DNA of 64,000 nt, from assembly GCA_946902985.2 (NCBI GenBank), contig OX336388.2, positions 120,691,894 through 120,755,893 on the forward strand, given 5' to 3'. How positions within the stretch are numbered: the first letter of the stretch is position 1; each line of letters opens with the position of its first letter. The position numbers were made by a program, and so were the translations under genes. The stretch is from Meconema thalassinum. Taxonomy: Eukaryota > Arthropoda > Insecta > Orthoptera > Tettigoniidae. The notes under the pieces were generated by a model that saw nothing but the letters and a program-made list of their open reading frames with translations, was not told where the DNA came from and ran no database searches. Shown in pieces: positions 11,626 to 23,341 of the stretch.

Positions 11626-12475
11626 TAGCAACCCGACCCGGCTTCGCCCGGGAGAATGCATTACGTCATAAGCGTTTTTGTTTTGCTCCAGTGTCAATGA
11701 ACAACGACCAATATCCGTTTTACGTCTCGGCATGATGGGTTAAAATCACTGACAGACTATTAGTTATATTATCATGGAGATGCATGTGCAACAAATTCTT
11801 GCCAGACGTAATTTAAGAATGGCGACGTGCATGAAACACAAATCCCCCTTCCGTCCAATCTTAACTTGACTGTGAATTTTGTGGAACGAAAAGTTCACAG
11901 GCGAAATGAAGAAAACCCGAGTTGCACTTCCAGGAAAACTCCAAACACAACCAGTCTTCTCTATAGTTTTAACTCAACACGACTCGACAGTTTGCTGCTG
12001 GCTGTATCTGGGGTAATATGTTCGCCCGCTAGCTAGGCTGTAACTGGGGTGATAGACTTGCCCCTAGTCAGCTCGTAAACTTCCGCCTCAGTATTTGAAT
12101 GGAGATTGTTGGAAGAAATGAAAACGTAAAAACTCTTATAGTGGGCGATGTATTGAAGATAGACATATGCTCTCGCGGACTTTTTTGTAGAACTTTCCAT
12201 GCTGAACAATTCTTACACTCATAGTATTTAGATATTTTTAACAGTTTGCCCAGCGTAAGCTTACAAAGCGCTCGGACGCCAGGTTTTTTTTACTTTTCCA
12301 CCGAAATAGTTACTGCTCGGCTTTCTTATCATAAATAAATGATTTTCTACAGAAATCATCCTCGAGATATCCTTTACAGAATGATGAAAACCGCATGAAA
12401 ATCCATCCAGTGGTTCTCGCGTTTACCCGTAACATCCAAGAATCGGGGACTTTGTTTTATACTAAGTAGAGATTT
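11626..12475. repeat. Non-coding repeat beginning with CCCGACCCGGCTTCGCCCGG
   Basis: The left end resembles a sequence that recurs at the ends of many arthropod repeats (ACTAGCAACCCG...CGGCTTCG). The right end is ATACTAAGTAGAGAT. No ORF of note and no target duplication could be defined. Confidence 0.35.
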
Positions 12476-12489
12476 TAAATATTTCTTTT

Positions 12490-13085
12490 CTTCTTTGTTT
12501 GATTTTGGCCTACTTTGGACCGCGGGAAACAATTGACTGGCTGATTAGTCCTTTTTTCTGCTCCCAGAAACTCTTCATCCTTTCACTGTGGATTCTCTTC
12601 CTTTCTTCCGACCAGATGTTCTTGTCTCTTCTCCTTTGCTTTTCCTGGAGCCCCTTGAATGCATCAATCGTACCTCAAAACACCTCTCTATTCCAGATCT
12701 CATTTGGACTGACCCCCAACTTCCTCCATATCCTTTCAGATTTCATCTTCCCATTTTGTAGTCGCTTTTATCTTGGTGATGTAATTAAAAATCTTCTTCG
12801 TTAGTCGACTATCGCTCATTCTCGTAAGGTGTCCATAGAACTTCAATCTTCTCTTCCGTATGGTATCTGTGATTTTATCTGCTTGTCCGTAAAGATCTTT
12901 GTTTCGCCTCTTCCGCCATGTACCATCGTTTCTATTTTTGGGTCCTAAGATCTTCCTCAAGATTTTTCTTTCTTTCTTCTCCAGTTCCTCTAATTCACCT
13001 TTCTTGTTCAGTATCAAACATTCTGAACTATACAATCCCTCAGGCTTGACAACCGTGGTACAGTGTCTTATCTTCGCTCTGTAAG
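12490..13085 (-). pseudogene. LINE C-terminal fragment (SECLILN subfamily)
   Basis: On the minus strand, YSSECLILNKKGELEELEKK, then ERKILRKILGP and KRRLKFYGHLTRMSDSRLTK, is the post-RT tail of an RTE-like LINE. The same subfamily recurs at 20612-21470 on the plus strand. It is frameshifted and truncated at both ends. Confidence 0.75.
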
Positions 13086-13359
13086 ATATTGTTCTTTTGT
13101 TGTTTTATTGTTTTAAAAATATTTTTAGTTTACATTTCATCGTTGTTATTCATAGTTTTCCAGTTTCTTTATTTCATCCTGTAAGTTAATTTCATTTCTC
13201 AACACTTAGCTTTATTAGATTAGTTTCTTAAGGTTTGATTATTGTTTTGCTGGAAAAGGTTCCATTGTTGGTTAGAAACATGTTCTAATTTGAATATAAT
13301 TTGTATTGATCGACAGAGCATTTTAACTACAGTACAACATCTGTAATCAAAGTATGAGA

Positions 13360-13605
13360 TAATGAATGAGCGCTCTCCTCCATTAATTTCTCTCCAAAGA
13401 ATGTTTTCTCCTCCATAATTTGGTGTAAATCCAAACCACTCCCTGCTAGATCATTTCTAACCTGGTGAATCCATCTCTTTCTTGGTCTCTTGCCTTTCAG
13501 TTCTTTCTTAAACCACACTCGAGCTGTTCTTTGTGTGTCCATTCTTTTGAGATAACCGAACCATTTCAGCCTGGCTTCATCGCAGATCTCATTAAGAGAT
13601 ATTTT
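13360..13605 (-). pseudogene. LINE C-terminal fragment
   Basis: The minus-strand peptide EARLKWFGYLKRMDTQRTA followed by KGKRPRKRWIHQVRNDL is the GHxxRM...GRP-RRW type tail of a LINE. It directly abuts the plus-strand LINE beginning near 13607, giving tail-to-head neighbours of different subfamilies. Confidence 0.7.
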
Positions 13606-13606
13606 C

Positions 13607-14390
13607 AAATAATAATGGAGGTACAAGAACAGTTAGACGTAATAAATGAAAAGATTGAGCAATGGGGATTGAAGATAAATGTGGAGAAGAGTAAAACAGT
13701 GGTGATGAGTAGAGATAAGAAAGAAGGAAAAGAAGTAATCAAAGTAGGAGATAAGGAATTGGAAGTAGTGAAACACTTCAAATACTTGGGAAGTGAACTG
13801 ACTGAAGATGGAAGACTAGATAGCAGAAGAATACAACTCGGGAGTGCTTTCTACCAACAGGTACGGGACTAGTATGGTACAAGGATATACAGTACCAATT
13901 AAGGCTAAAGAAGTTATGCACAAAGCAGATTATATTCCTATAATGACATATGCAGCAGAAACTTGGACAATGACTAAGAGGGATGAGAGCACAGTACAGG
14001 CAGCTGAGATGAGATTCCGAGAAGTATGGTCCAGAAAACGAGGAGGGACAGAGTGAGAAATGAACATATACGGAAAGAACTGAGGGTACATTAACTAAAT
14101 GACAAACTGGAACAAAACAGATTGAGATGGTTTGGACATGTCAAACGGATGAATGAAGTAAGGCTACCAAGACAAGCACTGGAACGACGGATGACAGGGA
14201 AGAGAGGACGAGGAAGACCAAGATCGCGTTGGATGGACTCGGTGGAGAATAGTATTAGAAAACTGAACCTGGATTGGAACACTGTGTCGGAAGAGGAATG
14301 GTGGAACGACAGAACAAAGTGGAGAGGAACCCTATTTACCCCCACCCAGTGTCAACTGGAAAAGGGGAAATGAAGATGATGATGATGATG
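13607..14390 (+). pseudogene. RTE-like LINE 3' fragment, first copy of a tandem duplication
   Basis: The peptide VQEQLDVINEKIEQWGLKIN, then VEKSKTVVMSR and FKYLGSELTEDGR, covers the RT thumb region. It is followed after frameshifts by YIPIMTYAAETWTMTKRDES and RWFGHVKRMNEVRLPRQALE. The tail is (ATG)n at 14371-14390. A one-base deletion near 14018, compared with the duplicate at 14865, breaks the frame. A pogo-like element follows immediately. Confidence 0.8.
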
Positions 14391-14835
14391 ACAACCTCTG
14401 TAATCCGTCACCTTTGGGATTGAGGGTATGGTTGGAACGCAAAAAAGGTCGGATCAACAGAAGGTGCAGAAAAATAGGGATTTACATTAAAATAAACGAT
14501 TTCCAAACTCAAGATATCGGGGTTCCATTCCTTCTTTCTTGATAGAGCCACATCTACAATGCATTGTCAAGCAGTTCAAGTTTAGGTTTTTGCAATGTTT
14601 TTCAATTCTCAAGAGCGTTTTCACCATCTATCGTCACTGTACATGAATCAATGTCTTTGCGATTTCTTCTCCAATCTTTTATTGTCGTAATGCCTACATT
14701 GAGTACCTTGGCAATTTTTTGGAGCGATTCCCCTTTGTCCAATCTTCTTAGCACTACTAATTGAAAAATTAAAGTAATGTGAAGGAGTAACGTGTTTACG
14801 TTTCACTCCGACATATTTTAAAAACACAGACAGCA
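14391..14835 (-). pseudogene. pogo/Tigger-like transposase N-terminus, first tandem copy
   Basis: On the minus strand, YVGVKRKHVT followed in another frame by a LDKGESLQK-like helix is the CENP-B-type helix-turn-helix start of pogo/Tigger transposases. The copy lacks the right terminal repeat because the duplication breakpoint lies inside it. Frameshifted. Confidence 0.7.
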
Positions 14836-14848
14836 GAGCAGAGTACAA

Positions 14849-15235
14849 GCAGCTGAGATGAGATTCCTGAGAAGTATGGTCCAGAAAACGAGGAGAGACA
14901 GAGTGAGAAATGAAGATATACGGAAAGAACTGGGAGTACAGAAACTAAATGACAAATTGGAGCAAAACAGATTGAGATGGTTTGGACATGTCAAACGGAT
15001 GAATGAAGTAAGGCTACCAAGACGAGCCCTGGAACGACGGATGACAGGGAAGAGAGGACGAGGAAGACCAAGAATGCATTGGATGGACTCAGTGGAGAAT
15101 AGTATTAGAAAACGGAACCTGGATTGGAACACTGTGTCGGAAGATGAATGGTGGAACGACAGAACAAAGTGGAGAGGAACCATATTTGCCCCCACCCAGT
15201 GTCAACTGGAAAAGGGGAAATGAAGATGAAGATAA
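14849..15235 (+). pseudogene. RTE-like LINE C-terminus, second tandem copy
   Basis: One frame encodes AEMRFLRSMVQKTRRDRVRN, LRWFGHVKRMNEVRLPRRAL and TGKRGRGRPRMHW to a stop at 15223. This frame is intact where the first copy is broken. The tail is a degenerate ATGATG run. It is a product of the 849-bp duplication. Confidence 0.85.
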
Positions 15236-15956
15236 TGATGATGACAACCTCTGTAATCTGTCACCTTTGGGACTGAGGGTATGGTTGGAACGCAAAAAAG
15301 GTTGGATCATCAGAAAATGCAGAAAAACAGGGATTTACATTAAAATAAACAATCTCCGAACTCAAGATATCGGGGTTCCTTTCCTTCTTTCTTGGTAGAG
15401 CCACATCGACAATGCTTTGTCTAGCAGTTCAAGTTTAGGTTTTTGCAATGTTTTGCCATTCTTAAGAGCGTTTTCACCAACTATCGTCACTGTACACAAT
15501 TCAATGTCTTTTTGATTTCTTCTCCAATCTTTTATTGTCGCAATGCCTATATCGAGTTCCTTGAGTTCCTTTTGGAGCGATTCTCCTTTGTCCAGTCTTC
15601 TTAGCACTACTAATTGAAAAATTAAAGTAACATGAAGGAGTAACGTGTTAACGTTTCACTCCGGCATATTTTAAAAACACAGACAACTACTGTAACGAAC
15701 ACAGAACAATGTCGTAAACCAACAGTAAGCACTAAAAACTTCACAGTGCAGTAGGTACTGTACAAAACACGGAGGACAGAACAATACGAGAGATGACTGA
15801 GTACAAAAAGGACAAGCGATAACAACAAGTACCTGTAAACAACAATGGCGCGACAGGTAGTGAGTCACCGCTACGTGTCGGGAAAGTTCGGCTCGAGCAC
15901 GGTCGGATCAACCAGAGCGGTGGACCAGTCGAGGGTGGACGAGAGGGGTTCTACTG
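15236..15956 (-). mobile_element. pogo/Tigger-like element with terminal repeat at 15956
   Basis: The minus-strand frame reads VLRRLDKGESLQKELKELDI and TIKDWRRNQKDIE, then GENALKNGKTLQKPKLELLD. This is the CENP-B HTH region of pogo-like transposases. The right end, read inward, starts CAGTAGAACCCCTCTCGTCC and is next to a TA, as in pogo elements. The left end CAACCTCTGTAATCTGTCAC may be the decayed partner. The DDE catalytic part is deleted. Confidence 0.8.
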
Positions 15957-16087
15957 TATTTATCTATTAATCAATACGGCAATTTTCTTATATTTTCCTA
16001 AAATAGTAAATATTACATTCAACACAAAAACATAAAAACAAAATGTTCTCGAAAGAACATGTATTGTCCATTGAGCCATTATATATT

Positions 16088-16492
16088 AACACAAAATGTG
16101 ATAAAAATGTCCAGCATAACTCAACAAATTTCTAGCGTTTCGCCCCAGTGTACCAATTGGGCTCTTCAGTTGGTAAAGGTACACCTCACAAGATGCGCAG
16201 CTGGCAAACACTGAGAAGGCCATTGCAAGGCTTTTCGCTACATGTATAACCATGTCACGAGCAAGCCAGTGCACCACAGGAGTCAAAACTTCACTCCAAA
16301 GCAATATAATCCTTACCTTTGCATGCACTGGCTTGCTCATGACATAGTTACACATGTAGCGAAACGTCTTGCAATAGCCTTCTCAGTGTGTGCCAGCTGC
16401 GCATCTTGGTAGGTGTACCTTTGCCGCCTGAGGGGCCCAATTGGTACACTGGCAATTTGTTGAGTTATGCCGGACATTTTGTGTCAACACAA
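16088..16492. repeat. Foldback element with ~170-bp arms
   Basis: The left arm (16088-16273) and right arm (16324-16492) are inverted copies. For example, AGCAAGCCAGTGCA pairs with TGCACTGGCTTGCT, and CCAATTGGGCTCTTCAG with the inverse of CTGAGGGGCCCAATTGG. The ~50-bp loop contains AAACTTCACTCCAAAGCAAT. A relative is at 60170-60540. Confidence 0.85.
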
Positions 16493-16519
16493 AAACACCG
16501 ATTAATTCTGCAGAGTAGG

Positions 16520-17140
16520 AGAATATGCCTTTTCGTAACTTTTAACAAGGTATATTATTGAAAATATAGTATTTATGATTGACAAACTTTTCTCAAAGTT
16601 GTTGGGAGTTGTTTCACAATTTCAATTGCCACTGCTGCACCGGAAATAAAGCATTATTGGTCGTGTACATTTGAACAAGGTCGGCCAGTTTCCATTCACC
16701 CGGACACTACGTCATACCCACGTGACACATTGCCAACATGAATAATGAAATAATAGGCAAAACCATTGGCCTGGATAAAGATTATTGATTCGTGACTTCC
16801 CCACTGTGCGTGACAAAGACCAGGGGTGTTACCTATTAGCTAGTGGCCCGCGCTAACAATCCACCATTGGTCTGGACGAAAATATTGGTCTAGGCAAAAC
16901 CATTGGTCTGCCACATGCGATATAGTTCCGAAAGCGTGGAGTTGGCATTATGGACTCCTTCACAAACATTCACAAAGATGGCAGTCAGGGCAACAATTTC
17001 AACTATATAAGTCGTGCTCCTATTAGGACGGGATGGTGGGTCTACGGCAGCGGACGAGTGAACATCTATTACTATATCATCTCCAGATACCATTACTACA
17101 GTTATTTTTGGCCAATTTCATTACTTACAATGTTTTAAAC
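16520..17140. repeat. Repeat family H with recurring CCATTGGTCTGGA motifs
   Basis: The segment TTTCAATTGCCACTGCTGCA-CCGGAAATAA, the phrase CCCCACTGTGCGTGACAAA and the phrase CCATTGGTCTGGACGAAAAT recur at 29580-29900, 31380-31700 and 55530-55960. No ORF is evident. It is the host site into which the Transib-like element (29900) and the SINE at 31701 were inserted. Confidence 0.75.
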
Positions 17141-17276
17141 ACATGTTCTCCTAATCTGCAGCGCCACCAAACACCGAGTAATGCAACAACCCAGGTCGAC
17201 AGGAAAAGAGCCTGGCACAAGTAAAGGTTCCTATAGTGGGCCAAGCCCCTGTAAGGCGGGGCATGCTGTACCTTAC

Positions 17277-17436
17277 CTCCACAACAAACTCGATGCTGTC
17301 AACATAGCGATCCAAGGAAGCCTCCCACACTCCTAGCTTGACAGAGAGCGCCAATGCATTCGAGAAGGTGTACTTGTCCAGCAGCGTCGTCTTCTCGGGA
17401 GCTAGGAACATGCTGCCATCTGCCAGATGACTCTGT
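17277..17436 (-). CDS. RMND1: RMND1 homologue, fourth coding exon (DUF155)
   Basis: The exon is 160 bp. Its acceptor is CTCTCCAG|. A single base A completes the Gly codon split from exon 3, then come 53 codons beginning QSHLADGSMF and ending DSIEFVVE at GAG|GTAAGG in phase 0. It contains KYTFSNALALSVKLGVWEAS, which corresponds to the SNALCLSVKLAIWEASLD block of vertebrate RMND1. Splice phases match on both sides. The upstream intron (17437-20097) carries a LINE flanked by a 14-bp target duplication. Confidence 0.95.
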
Positions 17437-17535
17437 CTGGAGAGGAGAGATTGCATTAGGACCCTGTAAGAGTTACAGTTAACACAATTCTTGAAGTGGT
17501 ATACCATATTTACTCGGCTATAGGACCCCCTTAAT

Positions 17536-19346
17536 CCACGAACATACTACGGTGTCGTAGCAGGAGGAGAGGTGTTATAGCCTGACCCAGCGGTTTCTGC
17601 CGCGACATGACCGGACAGGCGTGGCTTCAGAACAGTGGGAGGGGAGTGGCACTATCCTAGCACGACTGACGGCTCGAGTCACGGAAACGAAATATCACAC
17701 TCACCGAGGGGTCAAGTTTGACAGGATACGGTTTCTACATAAAAGTAGGATGAAAGGCAGCATTTTACAGAGTATTTAGAAACATGAATCACAATTCTAC
17801 GCCCAGTAGTTTACTTTTTATGTTATTTTAAAAATAAGGAGCAAACTGCTTCAATACTAGCCGCTGCTGAGTTGGGGAGCCAATGTAATGTTGCCAAGTC
17901 GTTGCACAATGACGACCGGGTGAGCGAAGCTCTCGTCTACATTGCGTAGCATTATGTTATCACGGCCAAGTCCAAGCAGAGAATAAACAATGTTGCTACA
18001 TCGCGACTTGGGGAGTCAGGACGCGTCACATGTGCCAGAGGAGGTGTGAACGAATTAAAGTGCGTAACTGCGTCGCGGCAGACATTCCTGGGTCGGGCTT
18101 TACTCCTACGTAGCGCGTCCCAGGTGGCGGATAGGGGAGTCCTCACCGGCTTACTTGAGCAAAATAAAATAGCTCTCGCGGACCAAACACACATGAAGAC
18201 TGGACGTCAATGGCTGGAAGGCGGATGAGAATGGGTAGTTACATTCCAACGGCGGAAAGGCAGAGGAACGTTAGTCGAAAGTGGGTGGGTAGGACTCCAT
18301 AGCTGAGGTGAAAGCAACCTCTCTAGGGGTAGGTCGCCCCAAAATCAATGACCTCAGCCAAAAGACAGGTTGAGTGTTAGGTCAACAGCCTCACCTTGTA
18401 AAAAAACTATTGTTCAGAGGACTTCTACAAGAAAAACAGACAGAAATCAAAGGAAAAGGGCACCAGTAAGGAAAGCAGATATAAATATGGTGTAACCATA
18501 CTTACTTCTTTTTAGGGTTATCGGGGCCATGCGTATATAGATACAAAGGGAGAGCCAAATTGTAACATCCCATTACCATATATTTTGATATTAGTTCACA
18601 GTAAAGCATATAATTCCATATCATTTTCTCTCTCATTTACTTGTTCTATTCTCAAAATATTTAACAAGCAACTTCATTCTTTCCAAAGCATATCCTTTTT
18701 CCATCTTCCAAGCAAAACACTCCCTCAAACCTATCACTATCATACCTTCACACATCTTATTCCCAATCATCTCAATAGCCCATCTATTTCACATCTAACA
18801 AAAAGATCCTCTAACATATCTTATTTTCAACTCTTCGCAAACTAATAATCAGACCTAACACTCTCCTAAAAAATCATGGAATAAATAAAATAAAAAAACA
18901 CACCATCATAAAAGGAATATAGAAAAGAAGCCTCACTGGCAAGGCCCCCCCCATCACCTCACTGCCAGAAACTATATATATCTCTAACTTTGGGTAATGG
19001 GCAGCACTCTCAGCAAGTGCCATTTTCCTAACCTTAAAAACTCTGTAAACACAATGGTTACAATGGCTACATGGAATGATGGGACAATGTTATGACCGGG
19101 AAAAATGCATGGATATGTGGAGAGGATGGAGGAGAACCGAATGCCAAGGAAAGTAGCCAAGTCAAGAATGGAAAGAAGATGGAGACAGGGAAGGCCCCAT
19201 AACAGATGCAATGATGAAGTGGAAGCTGACCTGAGGACAATGAAAATTCGTCCGTGGAGACCGGCAGTTCAGGACCGAAGCAGATGGCGGAAGATTGTAG
19301 AAGAGGCCAAGGCCCACCCAGGGCTGTAGCGCCAGATAAGTAAGTA
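17536..19346 (+). mobile_element. LINE insertion (internally decayed) with 14-bp target duplication
   Basis: AGGACCCCCTTAAT flanks the region at 17522-17535 and 19347-19360. The 3' end encodes GYVERMEENRMPRKVAKSRM and WRQGRPHNR to a stop at 19329, followed by a short GATAAGTAAGTA tail. The first kilobase is GC-rich and non-coding and may be the LINE 5' region. Most of the ORF is missing, so there has been internal deletion or replacement. Confidence 0.75.
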
Positions 19347-20097
19347 AGGACCCCCTTAATTTTCAAGAGCCAAAATACAAAATTCTTGGAAATCTCTTAT
19401 AGTACTTATTGAGAGTCCTGTCCGTCATTGTCTAGCAACGAGTGCGGCACGAGCAGCGCCGCGCGGATGGGATACGGCTGGCGGTTGATCAGACAAAACA
19501 ATCGCAGGGAAAGTGTGATATCTTTCAAGAGGTGGTTGGCAATAATCAAGGAATATATGTGTCTTTGTATACCAGATTGTTGACTGCTTGGGCCATACCA
19601 TTCAATCGTACACAAGCTCTGTTGCTAACCAGGCGTGACCTTGTCTGAAGAAGGAAGTCTCTGTCTCTCCTTCTGTGCGTACGGGCTACAACTCACGCTA
19701 TGCGAGAGGTGGCCGGCCGACATACGCTCTGTAGTGTATTTCGAAACAAACAACGTGTTATAGGTAGAAATGCGGGACAATCGCAATTGCGATAAATGCG
19801 AATTTTACTTTTTTCTTGTTTTTCAACTACCTGGTAAATAATATGACTATGTATACCCAAAATTTGCGAAACTGAATGTGCGACAAAGTGCGATAACTAA
19901 GGGTTCTTGTGAATTATTCCCATAAACGCGAAAAGTGCCGAATTTACCGATTAATGCTACAAAATCAATTTCAAAATGCTATTTTCTCGTATCTTTAGTT
20001 ATAGGTAGTGATTTTGTATTCAGTCATAGATGTTGACTCCTTCACTAACCATAACCCACCCACCTTCCCCTTTTTAGATCACGATATCCTTTCTTAC

Positions 20098-20314
20098 CCA
20101 GTCTCGGAGTAGGAATAGGGCATGACATCGCACTCTTCCAGCACCAAACGCTCATCGTATGCATTCTGTTCGAAGGCTCGTAAGAACACCAATACGTTGT
20201 TGCACTCCAGCTCTGTCATGTTCCAGAACACGGCAGTGCCTTCACGGAAGAAGAAGATCTCTCGAGGTTCGTCGCCCACGGGATAACGGGCCGTTGCGTG
20301 CACCACGTCCAGAT
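20098..20314 (-). CDS. RMND1: RMND1 homologue, third coding exon (DUF155 core)
   Basis: The exon is 217 bp. Its acceptor is TGTTCAACAG| and the first two bases AT complete the Asp split from the previous exon. It ends ACT-GG|GTAAGA in phase 2. The peptide contains the family signature EIFFFREGTAVFWNMTE, followed by a conserved helix and ECDVMPYSYSETG. FFFREG-AVFWN is the most diagnostic DUF155 motif and fixes the identity of the gene. No stop, frameshift or odd codon is present, unlike every transposon ORF around it, which indicates purifying selection. Confidence 0.95.
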
Positions 20315-20403
20315 CTGTTGAACAAGACATTAACCACACCTATAAGCAGCCAGAATATATTGTTATATTAAACTTTTATGACAGCCAATGGCCAGAGTAA
20401 ATA

Positions 20404-20600
20404 TAAAGGAAGCTTGTATGTAGTATTACGTGACCGTTAATCTTATGATCATGAGCCACGGGACCTCCTATTTACGTGGAATCCAAACCACAGGACATGG
20501 CATTTCACTACGAAAATCTCACATGCATTGACCGAGAATCGAACCTGGTCCAACTTGGTGAGAGGTCAACAGCTTGACAATTGTGCCACCATGCGCCCCT
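20404..20600 (-). repeat. tRNA-derived SINE, family C, 11-bp target duplication
   Basis: Read on the minus strand it starts GGGGCGCATGGTGGCACAAT with a B-box CAGGTTCGATTCTCGG. CAGAGTAAATA flanks it at 20393-20403 and 20601-20611. A second copy lies at 28577-28745. It lies in the RMND1 intron just upstream of exon 3. Confidence 0.88.
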
Positions 20601-20611
20601 CAGAGTAAATA

Positions 20612-21470
20612 AATTAATAATATTACAAATCAATCTATTAGAAGAGATAGCCAATAAAACAGGTTTAAAGATTTCTATAGAAAAAACAAAATTTATGACA
20701 AGTATTAAAAATTCTCCAGAAACGCTAATAACAAAAATTGGTCAAATTCAGAGGGTAGATAAGTTCAAATATTGGGGGAAATAATTCAGAAGAATGGCTT
20801 AGAAAAATCTGCTGTAGAAGAAAAGAGTGCACAAGATTCAAAGAGCATAACCAGGAATATTTATAACAAAAATGGTTATCTAAGAAATTGAAAATATGGC
20901 AGTAATTAAACCAGAATGCTTATATGCCAGTGAATGTCTAATACTAAATTATAAATTGGATAAATTAGAAGTATCAGAAAGAAAAATTATACGCAAAATT
21001 CTCGGTCCATTAAGAACTACCGAGTTTTGGAAATTAAGAAGTAACGAAGAAATACGGTATATCAGAACATTGAAAACATAATGGAGACAATAAAGAAGAG
21101 GCGATCGTTATTTTTCAGACATTTATATAGAATGAATGATAGCAGGTTAACCAAACAGATTTTCAAATATCTTTGGAAAAAGAAATCGACAACAGCCTGG
21201 TTTCAAGAAGTAAAGAAAGATTTAGAAAGAAACAATGTAAGAGAAGAAGATGCACTAGAGAGAGAAATTTTCAAAAAAAAAAAGGTATGAGGAATGGAAG
21301 GACTTCAAGGAAGGCAATATAAGAAAACAGGCTCAAAATGGTCGGAAGAGAGAAAGAAGAGACACAGCGAAAAGATGAAGGAGCCCTGAAGAAGAAAGAA
21401 CAGCACAGGACTAAACATTGAAATTGGTTCGTGGTCCTCAGAAGACCCTAACGGAAAAAGAAAGAAAGAA
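20612..21470 (+). pseudogene. LINE fragment (SECLILN subfamily), RT thumb to 3' end
   Basis: The fragment contains LLEEIANKTGLKISIEKTKF, then YASECLILNYKLDKLEVSER, RKILGPL and RRSLFFRHLYRMNDSRLTKQ. The frames are broken three times. The 3' end is AAAGAAAGAAAGAAAAATAT. It is the same subfamily as 12490-13085. Confidence 0.78.
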
Positions 21471-21786
21471 AAATATTACAATAGGTTAAAACACCCTAAA
21501 ATTGATAAGTGCACAATGAGTATTGTTATTCTGAACAAAATTCTGTGAGGGACTTCTGCCTCTGTTTACAAAACAGTATGTGGTATCCGCTAGAGACACG
21601 ATTTTATGGTGAATAAAAAACCGCAATAGCGGTGTAAAAACTAAGGGCAAAGCGGGATAAAAGCGGTGAAAAAATGCCATTGCTTACGGTGTAGAAAAAC
21701 GGTTTACTAGACTATATACATACTTTTGCCGTATGTTGCAATGAAGGAAACAACAAACACACTAAGTATGGCTTGGTTTACAGTAT

Positions 21787-23192
21787 TCATTTGCTGTTGA
21801 AGTAGTAACTCAGTAATGTTTCTAAGTTATCATTTGACAGGTTGGTATGCTTGTCAGACAAAATATCATTGTAGGCAGAAAGGACCCTTTCACTGTCAAC
21901 ATTTGAAATGGAAATGTACAGAGATTGAAGACATTTCACAGCTATAGGATATTCCTCTAACATTCCCTTCAATACATCTTCAACTACATTACCGTCACTA
22001 CATGAAAAAGATTTACAGGTGATTTGCAGTTGAATGTAGAACTTCAAAAAGTCATGAGAATTCACTCCAGCAAAAAGGGAGATTTTCTCTATCTTGTTGA
22101 AGAGAGATGACTCTATGTTCACAGTTCTTAGCAGGGGCAGATGGAACAGTGAGGAGAGTGGATTAAAAATCTCATGAGCAGAGTCTTTTGCCAGCATATC
22201 TGAGAGTTTTGTGTGACATGCATTGGCAAGGGCTACGAACCTTTTTTCAGCACTTTTTATTCTATCGCTTGATAGTTCATTCAATGCCTTCAATGTGTCT
22301 GGTTTCATCACTAGTTTTTCGATAATCGTGTACTCAGAAATGAGTTCATTTACCATTGGAACAACTTTATGTGCCAAAGCATAATTAGAACCCTTGAAGC
22401 AAGTTATCTTTTCAGAAGTTGAGGCACAGTGTTCTTTCACAAAAATTGCCTCACACAAAATTGATTTTACTTCACTTTCACTTAATTTTTGAAAGTATTT
22501 AACACTTTCAGCATCACTCTCCACTGTTTTAAAATACTGAACCAAGTCCATGACATAGTCTGCCAAGTAGGAAACTGATGTGAACCACGTATTCCACCTT
22601 GTGATAACTGGTGAGGGAAAGAGCTTTATATCCTTTTCTCCTGCACCATACTTCTGCTGCAAGAACCTAATATACCTATGCTTCCGTTTTCTTGTATTAA
22701 GAAAAGCTTGCTTTGTTTTGGTAACACACTCATTCACACGATGAAGTTTCTTCGGCCAGATTCCTGCTACTAAATCAAGCTTGTGTGCCCAACACTCAAT
22801 GTGAAGAAGGTTGTCCGATATCAAACCTTGTAAAGTTTGCACACACTTTTTCATATATCGTGCACCATCTGTTGAAATACCTATGATATTTTTGTATTCA
22901 AGTTTATGCCTCTTAATAACCTCCACTATGGCTTGAGAACATTCCTGCGAGTTAACATTCTGAAGCATTAGAACACCACCTACTAGCACTTGAGGAGTCT
23001 CGCTACTACCCTTGGGAAGAGTTCTAAATAGCACAATGAACACGGCTCGACCCATCCTATCTGTGGTTTCATCACAGTGTAGAATAATATGCTGATTCTT
23101 TAATTTCTCACTACTTGATTCTTCTTTTTCTTGATGTAATAGGGGCAAATATTTCTTTCGTAACCAGTCAGCTGTGGGAAAATTTCCACTTC
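21787..23192 (-). CDS. hAT transposase catalytic and dimerisation exon, intact reading frame
   Basis: After an acceptor CTGTTTTAG| at 23193 the frame runs SGNFPTADWLRKKYLPLLHQ to a stop at 21787, about 467 codons without interruption. Features in order are HIILHCDETTDRMGRAVFIV (first catalytic Asp region), GISTDGARYMKKCVQ (second), IECWAHKLDLVAGI (C-x2-H and helix), VITRWNTWFTSVSYL (RW motif) and SNVDSERVLSAYNDILSDKH (hAT dimerisation). It may be the second exon of the gene starting at 23920. An intact frame over 1.4 kb contrasts with every other DNA transposon here and suggests recent activity. Confidence 0.88.
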
Positions 23193-23341
23193 CTAAAACA
23201 GTGTAATGAAAAAAATCTATTAGCAAGCAAATCATTTTAATTTAAAATATTAATAAATCAGACTTATTTGTTGTTTATGATATGAACTTAAAAGTATTTA
23301 AAAGTAAACTAAGTCATTACTACACTTTCTAGTATCCCACA

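Larger units (their letters stand above)
13987..15684. repeat. Two tandem copies of an 849-bp LINE + pogo segment
   Basis: Bases 13987-14835 and 14836-15684 are direct tandem copies with a constant offset of 849 bp. Each holds the LINE C-terminus, its (ATG)n tail and the left part of a pogo-like element. The junction (ACACAGACAG|CAGAGCAGAGTAC) falls inside both elements, so this is a local duplication and not two insertions. Copies differ at scattered sites. Confidence 0.92.
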
